DNA from: DASROJ01 sp035646975 | Lineage (GTDB): Bacteria > Acidobacteriota > Polarisedimenticolia > JACPZX01 > DASXTC01 | Assembly (NCBI GenBank): GCA_035646975.1 | Contig: DASROJ010000201.1 | Coordinates: 1-11,259, forward strand | Direction: 5' to 3' | DNA: 11,259 bases | Part shown: piece by piece, positions 1 to 6,273 of the stretch | How positions within the stretch are numbered: the stretch's first letter is position 1 | How the letters are laid out: each line of letters starts with the position of its first letter | Made by a program: the position numbers and the translations under genes | Notes under the pieces: generated by a model | What the model was told of the DNA's origin: nothing | Databases searched by the model: none | The model's input: the letters and a program-made list of their open reading frames with translations, nothing else

Positions 1-358
1 TCGTCAGTCCGTACGACTGCACCACCTGGTGGACGAACACGCCCACGAACCCCATCAGCGCCAGGCTGGCCCAGGTGTCGCGCGGCGGCACGAGAGGCTG
101 GCGGCGGACCGCGAGCAGACTCACCAGGAGAGCCGAGCCGATCGCGAAGCGGGTGAAAATCAGGGTGATCGGAGAGATCTCGCGCAACGCGGCCTTCGTC
201 GCGACGAACGACAGACCCCACAGGATGATCGCCGTGAGCGCGCCGGCCCGATGCCACGCGCCCGGGGAGCGCGTCATGACACCGGGGGCTGTGACGGCGG
301 TATCGGCATTGGACGCAGCGACGGTGACCGGTGGTGACACGTCCGCCGGCGCGGTCAT
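1..358 (-). CDS. EamA/DMT-family transporter, N-terminal part (runs off the left edge)
   Basis: The first 119 residues of an inner-membrane drug/metabolite-superfamily transporter are visible; the rest lies outside the window. After a 35-residue Ala/Thr/Val-rich leader come three likely membrane helices: about residues 39-57 (containing IILWGLSFVATKAAL), 62-84 (PITLIFTRFAIG) and 97-118 (LMGFVGVFVHQVV). The helix-1 motif WGLSFVATK followed by a second helix with the pattern FTRFAIG is characteristic of EamA proteins. The chosen ATG overlaps the stop of the DNA glycosylase gene in an ATGA, which implies translational coupling. An in-frame ATG at 277 (residue 28) would remove the non-conserved leader and is the alternative start. 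The substrate cannot be told; the family exports amino acids and other small metabolites. Third gene of the M14 peptidase operon. Confidence 0.85.
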   Translation of the reverse strand, partial: MTAPADVSPPVTVAASNADTAVTAPGVMTRSPGAWHRAGALTAIILWGLSFVATKAALREISPITLIFTRFAIGSALLVSLLAVRRQPLVPPRDTWASLALMGFVGVFVHQVVQSYGLT

Positions 359-1011
359 GCCGCGCCCTTGCCCGCGAGATAGTGCTGCCAGAGCATCCGG
401 GCCGCCACGGACCGATAGGGTCGCCAGGCCTCCGCGATCGCTTCGAGCCGCGGCGGGGCCGGCGGGCCCGACAGCCGTTTGAGGGCACGCACCGCGCTGA
501 CCAGCGCGAGATCGCCCGAGGGCCACACATCCGGTCGCAGCAACGACATCAGCAGGTAGATGTCGGCGCTCCACGGCCCGATCCCCTTCAAACGCATCAG
601 CGCCGCGCGCGCGTCAGCGTCGCTTGCCTTCGCCAGTGACTTGAGATCCAGCTCGCCGTTCAGGACGGAGTCCGCCGCGGCGATACAGTAGGCGGCTTTC
701 TGCCTCGTGAAGCCGAGTGAACGCAATCCGTCCTCCCGCATCCCGGCCAGACGCGCTGCGGTCACCTCTCCAAGCGCCAGCTCCAATCGCTTGTAGAGCG
801 CCTTCGCCGAGGCAAGCGACACCTGTTGCTCGAGAATGATCCTGACCAGCGTCGGGAAACCCGAGGGTCTTGACCAGAGTGGCGGCGGCCCATGAGCACG
901 CATGATTTGCGCCAGGTCGGGGTCACGCCGCGCGAGCAGCCCGGCCGCCTCGGCGACCGAGGCTCGTGTGATTCTCCGGGGCGCCTGCCCTCCCGTGCGG
1001 CCAGTGTGCAT
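355..1011 (-). CDS. DNA-3-methyladenine glycosylase, AlkA-type HhH-GPD protein
   Basis: Base-excision repair enzyme of 218 residues that would remove alkylated purines such as 3-methyladenine from DNA in the cytoplasm. The helix-hairpin-helix is at residues 141-150 (LKGIGPWSAD). It is followed by the Gly/Pro-rich loop with the catalytic aspartate D167 in PSGDLAL, matching the LPGIGPWTA...GDLGL pattern of AlkA. EQQVS at 61-65 and WRPYRSVAA near 196-204 are further family signatures. It is shorter than E. coli AlkA (282 residues) and lacks that protein's N-terminal TBP-like domain, so it is the compact form common in many bacteria. GGAG lies 7 bases before the ATG and 12 bases separate it from the M14 peptidase gene, so the two are probably co-transcribed; the downstream transporter start overlaps its stop. 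No Ada-type regulator is adjacent. Confidence 0.93.
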   Translation of the reverse strand: MHTGRTGGQAPRRITRASVAEAAGLLARRDPDLAQIMRAHGPPPLWSRPSGFPTLVRIILEQQVSLASAKALYKRLELALGEVTAARLAGMREDGLRSLGFTRQKAAYCIAAADSVLNGELDLKSLAKASDADARAALMRLKGIGPWSADIYLLMSLLRPDVWPSGDLALVSAVRALKRLSGPPAPPRLEAIAEAWRPYRSVAARMLWQHYLAGKGAA

Positions 1012-1023
1012 CCAGCCACTCCG

Positions 1024-3882
1024 TCACATGCCGGCGGGCCGGGGCAGCCTCGGCGTGGGCGGCAGGTCGTTGTAGTTCATGATGACGTTGTAGACGAGCC
1101 TGAAATCGGAGTGGTTCAGAAACCGGTGCAGCGAATTGAACGCGAACAGGATCACCCGCCCCTTGCCCACCGGCACGTCGAGAATCGCCGGTTTCGTGAC
1201 CAGATCCTCCTCGCCTTTGACAAGACCGGACAGGCACAGCGGCTCGGGCTTGTCCGCGGCGGCCCCGGGTTCGACGGGCTTCTCGGGCTCTTCGCCGTAC
1301 ACCTCCGGCTTTTTCGTGCCGAACTGCAGGACGATCATCCCTTCGTCCTTGTCGGCCACGTTGAACAGCGCCCCGTTGCCGCGAAAGATGCTGGTCGTCT
1401 CTTCGTAGCCGTAGGCGATCGGATGGTCCGGTCTTCGGAACTTCGCGCGCACCTCCGAGCCCGGTGTGAACAGCTTCTGGCTCCTGAACTGGGTGACGGG
1501 ACGGGCCAGCCCGCCGTCCACCGGCAGGACCCCCGCGTCGCCAAGCGTCACGAAGACACCCCCCTCCTCGAGATACTTCTGGAGGTTCGACATGCCTGAA
1601 TAACCGATCCCGCCCGTGATGTCGGCCGACCCATCGGGGATGCCATGCGAGGGGAACTGCGCGGTCGTCGTGTAGGCCAGCGGGCTGTATTTCGTGTCGA
1701 TGCCCTGCACCAGCGCGCGTAGCTCGCCGGCCGAGTCGGGCATCAGGATGACGTCGAACCGCTGCTTCAATCCTCCGCGCTTGACGTCGTCATCGTTGAT
1801 GTAGGTGTAGGGGATGGCCGCCTGGTCGAGCGTGTAGCGCACCCATCCGGCATCCTGCGTGGACACCCAGTTGTGATAGACCGCCAGATGGGGCAGGTCG
1901 ATCTTGTGACGGGCGACATCGGGCGCGCTGGACGCGGAGACGAACTCCAGGCCCAGATCGGCGGCCACCGCCGCCAGCTTCGAACGCGCGCCCCCGCCGG
2001 TCACCACCCAGCTTCCGGCAGGATAGGTCGTCTGCCCGACCTTGAATTCCTTCTCGGCCGCCTCCACCTCCACGCTGCCTAGCCTCACCCGCGCCGACAA
2101 CAGCGTCTCCTGTCCGGTGTCCTTCAAGAGGAACACCGGCCCATCGCCGGTCACGGTTCCCGGATACGACACCGTGGAAGTGACTCGCTCGACCGGCGCG
2201 TCGAGCACCGCGCGGTCGTCGATCCGCTTGCCCTCCACTCCGTAAAGCAGCGGCAGCGTCCAGGCGACGTCATCGTACGGCGTGTTGGGCTCGTCCTTGG
2301 GGAATTCCTGGGTCTTGAGCAGGTTGAACGCATGGTTGCGGTACGGCTGGTCCATCCGCACCAGCCAGGTCCCGGCGGCGAATTCCCCTTCCTTCGTCTT
2401 GAACGCCGTCTTCGCGCGATGCACCTCGATGCGATGCCGCATCAGCTGGTTGATCAGGTAGGCGAGCCGGCCGCGGTCGCGCTGGTCTTCCTTGAACGCC
2501 CAGGCATAGGGGGCTTCGCTGCGCCCCTTCTCGAGAGATCGTTTGCCCTTGATCCAGAAATCGCGCAGCAGCTCGTCGCCGTGCAAGGCCGTGTAGTCCA
2601 GCGCTTCGAGGACGCCCGCCTCCATGTAGTTCGTGTTGTCGCGCAGCGACCAGGTGACGATCTTGTCGGGCGGCCATTGCCGGTACCACTCGCGCGTGGT
2701 GACTTCCTTGCCGACGAATTTCTCGTTCTTCATCCGCCGGGTGAAGGTCTCGGCGCTGTGATTGCCGAACGTCTCGTAGAAGCGTCCCATGCTGTTGTGA
2801 TTGTTCGCGAACGAGAAGAGATAACCCGGCCACCAGCCGTCCCAGAATCCCCAGGTCCAGACACCCGGAAGCCCGTCGGCGGAAAGCTGCCCGACCTCGT
2901 GCTGGGCCATCTGGCTCCACTCCGCCACCGTCACCGGGTCGATCGCCTCGGAGTAGGGTCCGTGACCTGTCATGATGTAGAGCAACGGCAGCGATTCGTG
3001 CAAATCGTGGATCACCGTGGGGTGAAACTCCCAGTACATCTTCTCGACGGCCTCGGTCAGCTTGGCGGTGAGCTGGATTCCGTCGCGGTTGTTGTCATGC
3101 AGGATGTAGTGACCCCAGTAGGGCGGCGACTGGATTCCCCCCGAGTCGATCTCGTCCCAGACGGTCTTGCCCTTCAGATGTCGGTAGAACCACTGCACCA
3201 CGCGGTCGCGTCCGTCGGGCTCCGAGACGGGGTTGATGAGCACGATCACCTTGTCGCGGATGCGGCGGATGACCGGTTGATCCGACACCACCAGCCGAAA
3301 GGCAAGCTCCATCAGCATCTCGGGGCTGCCGGTCTCGGGGGAATGCAGGCCCCCGTTGAGATAGTAGAACGGCTTTGCCCGGGAGATGATCCTCTCGGCG
3401 GCCGGCTGATCGGTCAGACGCGGGTCGGCGAGCGCGGCGGTGTCGGCCTTGTTCTGGTCGAGCTGCTTGAGCGCGGCGGCATCGCCGATCACCGCCAGGA
3501 TGATCTCACGCCCTTCCTCCGACTTGCCGATCGTGATCACGCGTACCCGATCGGTGGCCGCCGCAAGCGCGCGGAAGTACTTGATGACGGTGGCCGTGTC
3601 GGACAGCTCGCCAGGCGCCCCGGCGATGTGCCCGAGAAGCTTCGTCGGCGACGGCACGTTCCTGGAGTCGGGCACGTAGGCCACCGACGCCGGCAGGTAT
3701 TTCGCATCGGTGGTGGCCTGCCTGATCTTGTCCACGCTGCCCGGCTCCGGCGTGTCGGGCGCGTAGGGGTTTGCCGGCGCCGGTGTGGCGGCGGGAACCG
3801 TCGCGGTCATGATCATCGCCAGGGTCATCAAGATGATGGCTGCGCCGAGCGACGGCGCTGGAGCGTTCCTGAAGGTCGGCAT
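1024..3882 (-). CDS. Secreted M14-family zinc carboxypeptidase with C-terminal GATase-like region
   Basis: A 952-residue exported metallopeptidase. Residues 1-30 look like a signal peptide (hydrophobic LGAAIILMTLAMIMTATVPA, then an Ala-rich cleavage region). The peptidase domain covers roughly 90-400. Zinc ligands are H180 and E183 in GGLHSPETGSPE, with the third probably H292 or H295 in VIHDLHES. N265-R266 in DNNRDG matches the substrate-carboxylate Asn-Arg pair of carboxypeptidase A, and E370 in RFYETFGN is the probable general base. A middle part (about 480-640) looks beta-rich. Residues about 663-940 resemble the class I glutamine-amidotransferase-like fold seen in some long bacterial M14 proteins (hydrophobic strand VILMPDSAG, then GGIGYSGMSNLQKYLEEGGVFVTLGDAG). 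Such proteins probably digest peptides outside the cytoplasm, but the exact substrate is unknown. Start is supported by GGAGGGG five bases upstream and a promoter just beyond. First gene of a three-gene run. Confidence 0.92.
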   Translation of the reverse strand: MPTFRNAPAPSLGAAIILMTLAMIMTATVPAATPAPANPYAPDTPEPGSVDKIRQATTDAKYLPASVAYVPDSRNVPSPTKLLGHIAGAPGELSDTATVIKYFRALAAATDRVRVITIGKSEEGREIILAVIGDAAALKQLDQNKADTAALADPRLTDQPAAERIISRAKPFYYLNGGLHSPETGSPEMLMELAFRLVVSDQPVIRRIRDKVIVLINPVSEPDGRDRVVQWFYRHLKGKTVWDEIDSGGIQSPPYWGHYILHDNNRDGIQLTAKLTEAVEKMYWEFHPTVIHDLHESLPLLYIMTGHGPYSEAIDPVTVAEWSQMAQHEVGQLSADGLPGVWTWGFWDGWWPGYLFSFANNHNSMGRFYETFGNHSAETFTRRMKNEKFVGKEVTTREWYRQWPPDKIVTWSLRDNTNYMEAGVLEALDYTALHGDELLRDFWIKGKRSLEKGRSEAPYAWAFKEDQRDRGRLAYLINQLMRHRIEVHRAKTAFKTKEGEFAAGTWLVRMDQPYRNHAFNLLKTQEFPKDEPNTPYDDVAWTLPLLYGVEGKRIDDRAVLDAPVERVTSTVSYPGTVTGDGPVFLLKDTGQETLLSARVRLGSVEVEAAEKEFKVGQTTYPAGSWVVTGGGARSKLAAVAADLGLEFVSASSAPDVARHKIDLPHLAVYHNWVSTQDAGWVRYTLDQAAIPYTYINDDDVKRGGLKQRFDVILMPDSAGELRALVQGIDTKYSPLAYTTTAQFPSHGIPDGSADITGGIGYSGMSNLQKYLEEGGVFVTLGDAGVLPVDGGLARPVTQFRSQKLFTPGSEVRAKFRRPDHPIAYGYEETTSIFRGNGALFNVADKDEGMIVLQFGTKKPEVYGEEPEKPVEPGAAADKPEPLCLSGLVKGEEDLVTKPAILDVPVGKGRVILFAFNSLHRFLNHSDFRLVYNVIMNYNDLPPTPRLPRPAGM

Positions 3883-3887
3883 CGAGT

Positions 3888-3894
3888 CCCCTCC
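3888..3894 (-). promoter_or_regulatory. Strong Shine-Dalgarno of the M14 peptidase gene
   Basis: GGAGGGG on the minus strand, five bases before the ATG at 3882. It is one of the strongest ribosome binding sites in the window and fixes the peptidase start so that the signal peptide is complete. Confidence 0.85.
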
Positions 3895-3914
3895 GCAGGC
3901 TCAGAAGATCAGTG

Positions 3915-3944
3915 AGAGTACTCGCGTGCCGGCGCGAGGGTCAA
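3915..3944 (-). promoter_or_regulatory. Sigma70-type promoter of the M14 peptidase operon
   Basis: Minus strand: -35 TTGACC (3939-3944), 18-base spacer, -10 TACTCT (3915-3920). It sits in the 98-base gap after the MmcQ gene. Transcription would start near 3908, leaving a leader of about 25 bases containing the Shine-Dalgarno. The -35 lies in CTTCTTGACCC, an 11-mer also found at the tRNA-Gln promoter, and both are followed by GCGCCGGC. Prediction only. Confidence 0.7.
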
Positions 3945-3980
3945 GAAGCTGGTCGTGGGGCCGTTCCGATCAACCCGGCG

Positions 3981-4409
3981 TCAACGACGCGCAGGCTTTG
4001 CCCGGGATGGCCGTCGCGGTTTCGGCCGTTTGGCTGGCGGCGCGGCGGCGGGCAGCAGCGCGACGAGCGCCTTCGGAGCGATCGCCCGGTAGCTTTCCTC
4101 CATCCAGCCGCACAGCAGCTCGACCGGCACCGCGGCGTCCAGGTTGAAGCCCGCCGTGACCCAGCCGCTCTTGCCGAGCCCGTAATGGGTGGGCTCTGCG
4201 AATGGCAGCATCAGCGCCGTCAGGTTCGATACCGGCAGTTTGGCTGACAGACTCAGACGGTTGTCGTCGATGGAAAGAAAAACGAAGGTCTTGCCGTTCA
4301 CCTTGATGGCCCGGTGTCCCCAGGGGAACTCTTCGTAAGCCTCCGGAAAGGCCATGCCGAACTCCCTGAGGGCTGCCTCGGTTCTCTTCTGGTCGTTGCG
4401 CGACGGCAT
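3981..4409 (-). CDS. MmcQ/YjbR-family protein
   Basis: A 142-residue cytoplasmic protein of the MmcQ/YjbR family (CyaY-like fold), often labelled DNA-binding although the biochemical role is not established. Family features are FPEAYEEFPWGHRAIKVNGK (residues 21-40), FVFLSIDDNRLSLSAKLP (42-59) and YGLGKSGWVTAGF (76-88). The C-terminus (about 120-142) is an Ala/Pro then Lys/Arg-rich tail (RPKPRRPSRAKPARR) that could contact nucleic acid. The ATG at 4409 gives the usual family length; its Shine-Dalgarno is AAAGGT eight bases upstream, inside the last unit of a 13-bp tandem repeat. An in-frame GTG at 4466 would add 19 residues encoded by the repeat and is less likely. Downstream lies the M14 operon with its own promoter. 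Confidence 0.87.
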   Translation of the reverse strand: MPSRNDQKRTEAALREFGMAFPEAYEEFPWGHRAIKVNGKTFVFLSIDDNRLSLSAKLPVSNLTALMLPFAEPTHYGLGKSGWVTAGFNLDAAVPVELLCGWMEESYRAIAPKALVALLPAAAPPAKRPKPRRPSRAKPARR

Positions 4410-4410
4410 G

Positions 4411-4475
4411 GCACCGGACCTTTGCACGGGACCTTTGTACGGGACCTTTGCACCGGAATATTGCACCGGACCGTT
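4411..4475 (-). repeat. Five tandem 13-bp repeats abutting the MmcQ start codon
   Basis: Five exact-length units at 4411, 4424, 4437, 4450 and 4463, read on the plus strand as GCACCGGACCTTT, GCACGGGACCTTT, GTACGGGACCTTT, GCACCGGAATATT and GCACCGGACCGTT. The three units nearest the gene are almost identical; the two distal ones have drifted in the second half. On the coding strand the three nearest read AAAGGTCC..., so each contains a Shine-Dalgarno-like core, and the last lies eight bases before the ATG. One base separates the array from the start codon. The unit length is not a multiple of three. Confidence 0.93.
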
Positions 4476-4499
4476 CCGGGAAGCGGGAGACGGAGGTCA

Positions 4500-4514
4500 C
4501 ACACCCGCGGTGTG
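4500..4514 (-). other. Inverted repeat upstream of the MmcQ gene
   Basis: Perfect 6-bp arms CACACC and GGTGTG around a 3-base loop. It sits between a possible TATGAT -10 element and the 13-bp repeats, so it would fall at the very 5' end of an MmcQ transcript, where it could stabilise RNA or bind a protein. The role is unknown and could be chance. Confidence 0.4.
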
Positions 4515-4522
4515 CTGTCTGC

Positions 4523-4528
4523 ATCATA
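4523..4528 (-). promoter_or_regulatory. Possible -10 element for the MmcQ gene
   Basis: TATGAT on the minus strand, close to the TATAAT consensus. No good -35 sits 16-18 bases upstream (the spaced hexamer is about CACCCG), so this is weak. The same bases can be read instead as GGAGGG-T-ATG-ATG, a ribosome binding site plus start codon (see findings); the two readings compete. Confidence 0.3.
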
Positions 4529-4544
4529 CCCTCCGGCGACGCTG

Positions 4545-4559
4545 ACGGGTGAGGCCCGT
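4545..4559 (-). other. Small hairpin at the end of the methyltransferase gene
   Basis: Arms ACGGG and CCCGT around a 5-base loop, immediately after the TGA of the methyltransferase gene. With no following U-tract it is not a convincing intrinsic terminator; at most a weak 3' end stabiliser. Confidence 0.3.
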
Positions 4560-5321
4560 TCACGGGGACAACCTTCCGACACGCGGCTCGAGCGGCCAGA
4601 GGATCCGTTTTTCGTCTTCGGGTCGACCCCACAGGGGCGCCAACGCGGAGGCCAGCCCGGGCAGCGGGTCGTGGCCCATCGCTGCGCGATATCGGCTGGT
4701 CGCCGACCAGGTCCCGACATAGCCGAGCAGCTGCGGCAGGCTCCAGCAGGCGACCATGTCGAACGATCGCGCAGCGATCTCCTCGAAAGGAAAAGGAACC
4801 GTTCGATAGCCCGTCTCCACCATGTGGCGCTGCGGAGGCCACCAGGCTCCGACGACATCGGAGTAGAAATGGGAGAGCACCTCGTCGATCGCCGCATCCC
4901 CCGTGCGCTGCATCGGGTAGCTCCAGACGGCGAGCAGTCCGGCCGGGGCAAGCACTCTGCGCGCTTCGGCGTAGAACCGCTCCAGGTCGAGCCAGTGCAA
5001 CGCCTGCGCGACGATGATCAGGTCGACGCTGCCTGCCGTCAGTCCGCTCGCTTCGGCCGATGCGACGCGATACTCGATCCTGGGATGCGCCGGGGCCTGC
5101 GCGATCTGGGTCGGGCTCGCGTCGGTGGCGATGACCCGCTCGAAATATGGCACCAGGCCGAGGGTTGCCTGGCCGCTGCCTGCGGCGCAATCCCACGCCA
5201 GCGAACGGCCCAGCGCCAGCTCCGACAGGTACGCGAACAGTGCATCCGGATAGGTCGGGCGGTAGCTCGAATAAGCGGGGGCGACCGCCGAGAAATGATC
5301 CGGGAATGTCTGCCCGCTCAT
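4560..5321 (-). CDS. Class I SAM-dependent methyltransferase
   Basis: A 253-residue cytoplasmic methyltransferase of the Methyltransf_11 type. SAM-binding motif I is WDCAAGSGQAT at residues 43-53. The acidic residue ending strand 2 is D67 in VIATDAS, and the post-II segment is VDLIIVAQALHWLD (99-112). The start FPDHFSAVAPAYSSYRPTYPDALFAYL (6-32) resembles the trans-aconitate methyltransferase/Tmt1-like group, which methylates small acids, but the acceptor here cannot be inferred. The ATG at 5321 has AAGGG eight bases upstream, supplied by the innermost unit of a 12-bp repeat. It is also overlapped by the stop of a possible six-codon leader ORF. It lies 93 bases after bamD, on the same strand, and may be in the same transcript. 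No recognisable methylation substrate gene is nearby. Confidence 0.9.
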   Translation of the reverse strand: MSGQTFPDHFSAVAPAYSSYRPTYPDALFAYLSELALGRSLAWDCAAGSGQATLGLVPYFERVIATDASPTQIAQAPAHPRIEYRVASAEASGLTAGSVDLIIVAQALHWLDLERFYAEARRVLAPAGLLAVWSYPMQRTGDAAIDEVLSHFYSDVVGAWWPPQRHMVETGYRTVPFPFEEIAARSFDMVACWSLPQLLGYVGTWSATSRYRAAMGHDPLPGLASALAPLWGRPEDEKRILWPLEPRVGRLSP

Positions 5322-5338
5322 GCGAGGCGCCCTTCCAT
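5318..5338 (-). CDS. Possible six-codon leader ORF (MEGRLA) overlapping the methyltransferase start
   Basis: ATG at 5338 follows AAAGGGAGC, so a ribosome binding site (AAAGGG, three bases before the ATG) is present within the repeat. The ORF reads M-E-G-R-L-A and its TGA overlaps the methyltransferase ATG (ATGA). This geometry would allow coupled re-initiation. Six codons cannot be recognised by homology, so this is a geometric inference only. Confidence 0.3.
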   Translation of the reverse strand: MEGRLA

Positions 5339-5362
5339 GCTCCCTTTGGGGCTCCCTTTCAG
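5327..5362 (-). repeat. 12-bp tandem repeat just upstream of the methyltransferase start
   Basis: Plus-strand units GCGCCCTTCCAT (5327), GCTCCCTTTGGG (5339) and GCTCCCTTTCAG (5351); the last two share their first nine bases and the first is diverged. On the coding strand they give AAAGGG, AAAGGG and GAAGGG spaced exactly 12 bases apart, i.e. three Shine-Dalgarno-like cores, the last eight bases from the ATG. The position and design parallel the 13-bp array before the next gene. Confidence 0.75.
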
Positions 5363-5363
5363 G

Positions 5364-5384
5364 GGCCCGCCGAGATCGCGGGCC
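5364..5384 (-). other. GC-rich hairpin between bamD and the methyltransferase gene
   Basis: Perfect 7-bp arms GGCCCGC and GCGGGCC around a 7-base loop, 30 bases after the bamD stop and just before the 12-bp repeats. No U-tract follows. It could be a 3' stabiliser of the upstream operon RNA, a Rho-linked end or an attenuating structure for the next gene. Confidence 0.5.
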
Positions 5385-5414
5385 GTCGCGTGAAGCCTGA
5401 ATCCGTTCACCGCC

Positions 5415-6272
5415 TCAGAGCCCGCCGCCCGGCGGGGGGGTTGCCGGTTGCGGCGCCTGCGCGGGCACCGGCGGCTGCTTGAGCGCGGAGCGCGCCTCGC
5501 CGACGTATCGGCTTTTCGGAAACTCCGCCACCAGCTTCTGAAGATAGAGACGTCCTTCGTCATCCTTGCTGGTGCCCAGCAGGGACTCGCCGAGCCGCAG
5601 ATAGAGATGGTCCTTGCGGGAATAGTTCGGGTACTTGTTCAGCACCTCGCGGAACCGCTGGATCGCGCCGGCGTACGAGTGCCGCCTGAAGTAGAAGTAG
5701 CCGATCCTGAACTCGTGCTCGGCCAGCAGCTCTCTGGCCTCATCGGCCTTGGCGTCGGCCGGACCGAGATACTCGCTGTTCGGATAATTGGTCTTCACCT
5801 TGGTCAGCTCGGCCAGCGCCTTGCGCGTCTCGTCCTGGTCGCGGTCGGGATTGGCCGTCTGCTTGAGATAACAGAGGCCGAGCTGATACTGCGCGTAATC
5901 GGCCCGCTCGTGGTTCGGATAAAAGGTCAGGAAGTTCGTATAACGGCTCTGGGCCTCGGCGAGGTTGAGGATCCCGCCGTCGTAGAAATAGGCGTCGGCC
6001 AGAGCGATATGCACCTTCGCGATCAGGTCGGGCGTGGCATCGCTGCGCCCCAGCACCTTCTGAAGCGTCTCGCGCGCGGTGGCATAGCTCTTCTTGTGCA
6101 TCCGGTTCATCGCGACGTCGTAAACCTGCACCGCGGTCAGCGTCGCGTACTTGTCCTTCGGAGCCTTGGGTTCGTGTTTACCGCACCCGGGGGCGATGCC
6201 CAGCAGCAGGGCGACCGTCGCGATGGTCGCCATCCGTGCCCGCGACAGCGGGAGCCGGATCCGGATCGTCAT
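5415..6272 (-). CDS. bamD: Outer-membrane assembly lipoprotein BamD (TPR protein)
   Basis: A 285-residue periplasmic lipoprotein, the essential TPR partner of BamA in inserting beta-barrel proteins into the outer membrane. Residues 1-29 form a lipoprotein signal peptide with basic n-region (RIRLPLSRAR), hydrophobic core (MATIATVALLLGIAPG) and the lipidated cysteine C30 in APGC. TPR-like helical pairs fill about 50-265. Typical phrases are YDVAMNRMHKKSYATARETLQKVL, ADYAQYQLGLCYL, FYFRRHSYAGAIQRFREVLNKYPNY, and AEFPKSRYVGEAR near the end. The C-terminus (267-285) is a Pro/Gly tail. It is longer than E. coli BamD (245). ATG at 6272 rather than the internal Met14 is favoured by GGGAGG five bases upstream. 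One base separates its ATG from the thioesterase stop, indicating coupled translation. Paralogous TPR lipoproteins such as YbgF/CpoB are less likely because of length and conserved segments. Confidence 0.88.
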   Translation of the reverse strand: MTIRIRLPLSRARMATIATVALLLGIAPGCGKHEPKAPKDKYATLTAVQVYDVAMNRMHKKSYATARETLQKVLGRSDATPDLIAKVHIALADAYFYDGGILNLAEAQSRYTNFLTFYPNHERADYAQYQLGLCYLKQTANPDRDQDETRKALAELTKVKTNYPNSEYLGPADAKADEARELLAEHEFRIGYFYFRRHSYAGAIQRFREVLNKYPNYSRKDHLYLRLGESLLGTSKDDEGRLYLQKLVAEFPKSRYVGEARSALKQPPVPAQAPQPATPPPGGGL

Positions 6273-6273
6273 G

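Noticed and set aside
2332..3915. A 527-codon open frame on the plus strand opposite the M14 peptidase gene
   Set aside because: It mirrors the GC-biased codons of the real gene, its product is low-complexity Arg/His/Val/Gly-rich with no recognisable domain, and the minus-strand frame carries an intact M14 active site.
4411..4475. CRISPR-like or IS-end interpretation of the 13-bp repeats
   Set aside because: The units are directly contiguous with no spacers, too short for CRISPR, and there is no transposase, inverted terminal repeat or target duplication nearby.
3970..5196. A 408-codon minus-strand frame across the methyltransferase, repeats and MmcQ gene
   Set aside because: Shadow frame of two well-recognised genes; Arg-rich product without domains. 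Only its ATG pair with GGAGGG near 4524 is kept, as part of a finding.
5364..5384. Intrinsic terminator after bamD
   Set aside because: The hairpin is strong, but no U-tract follows on the minus strand, so it is listed only as a hairpin.
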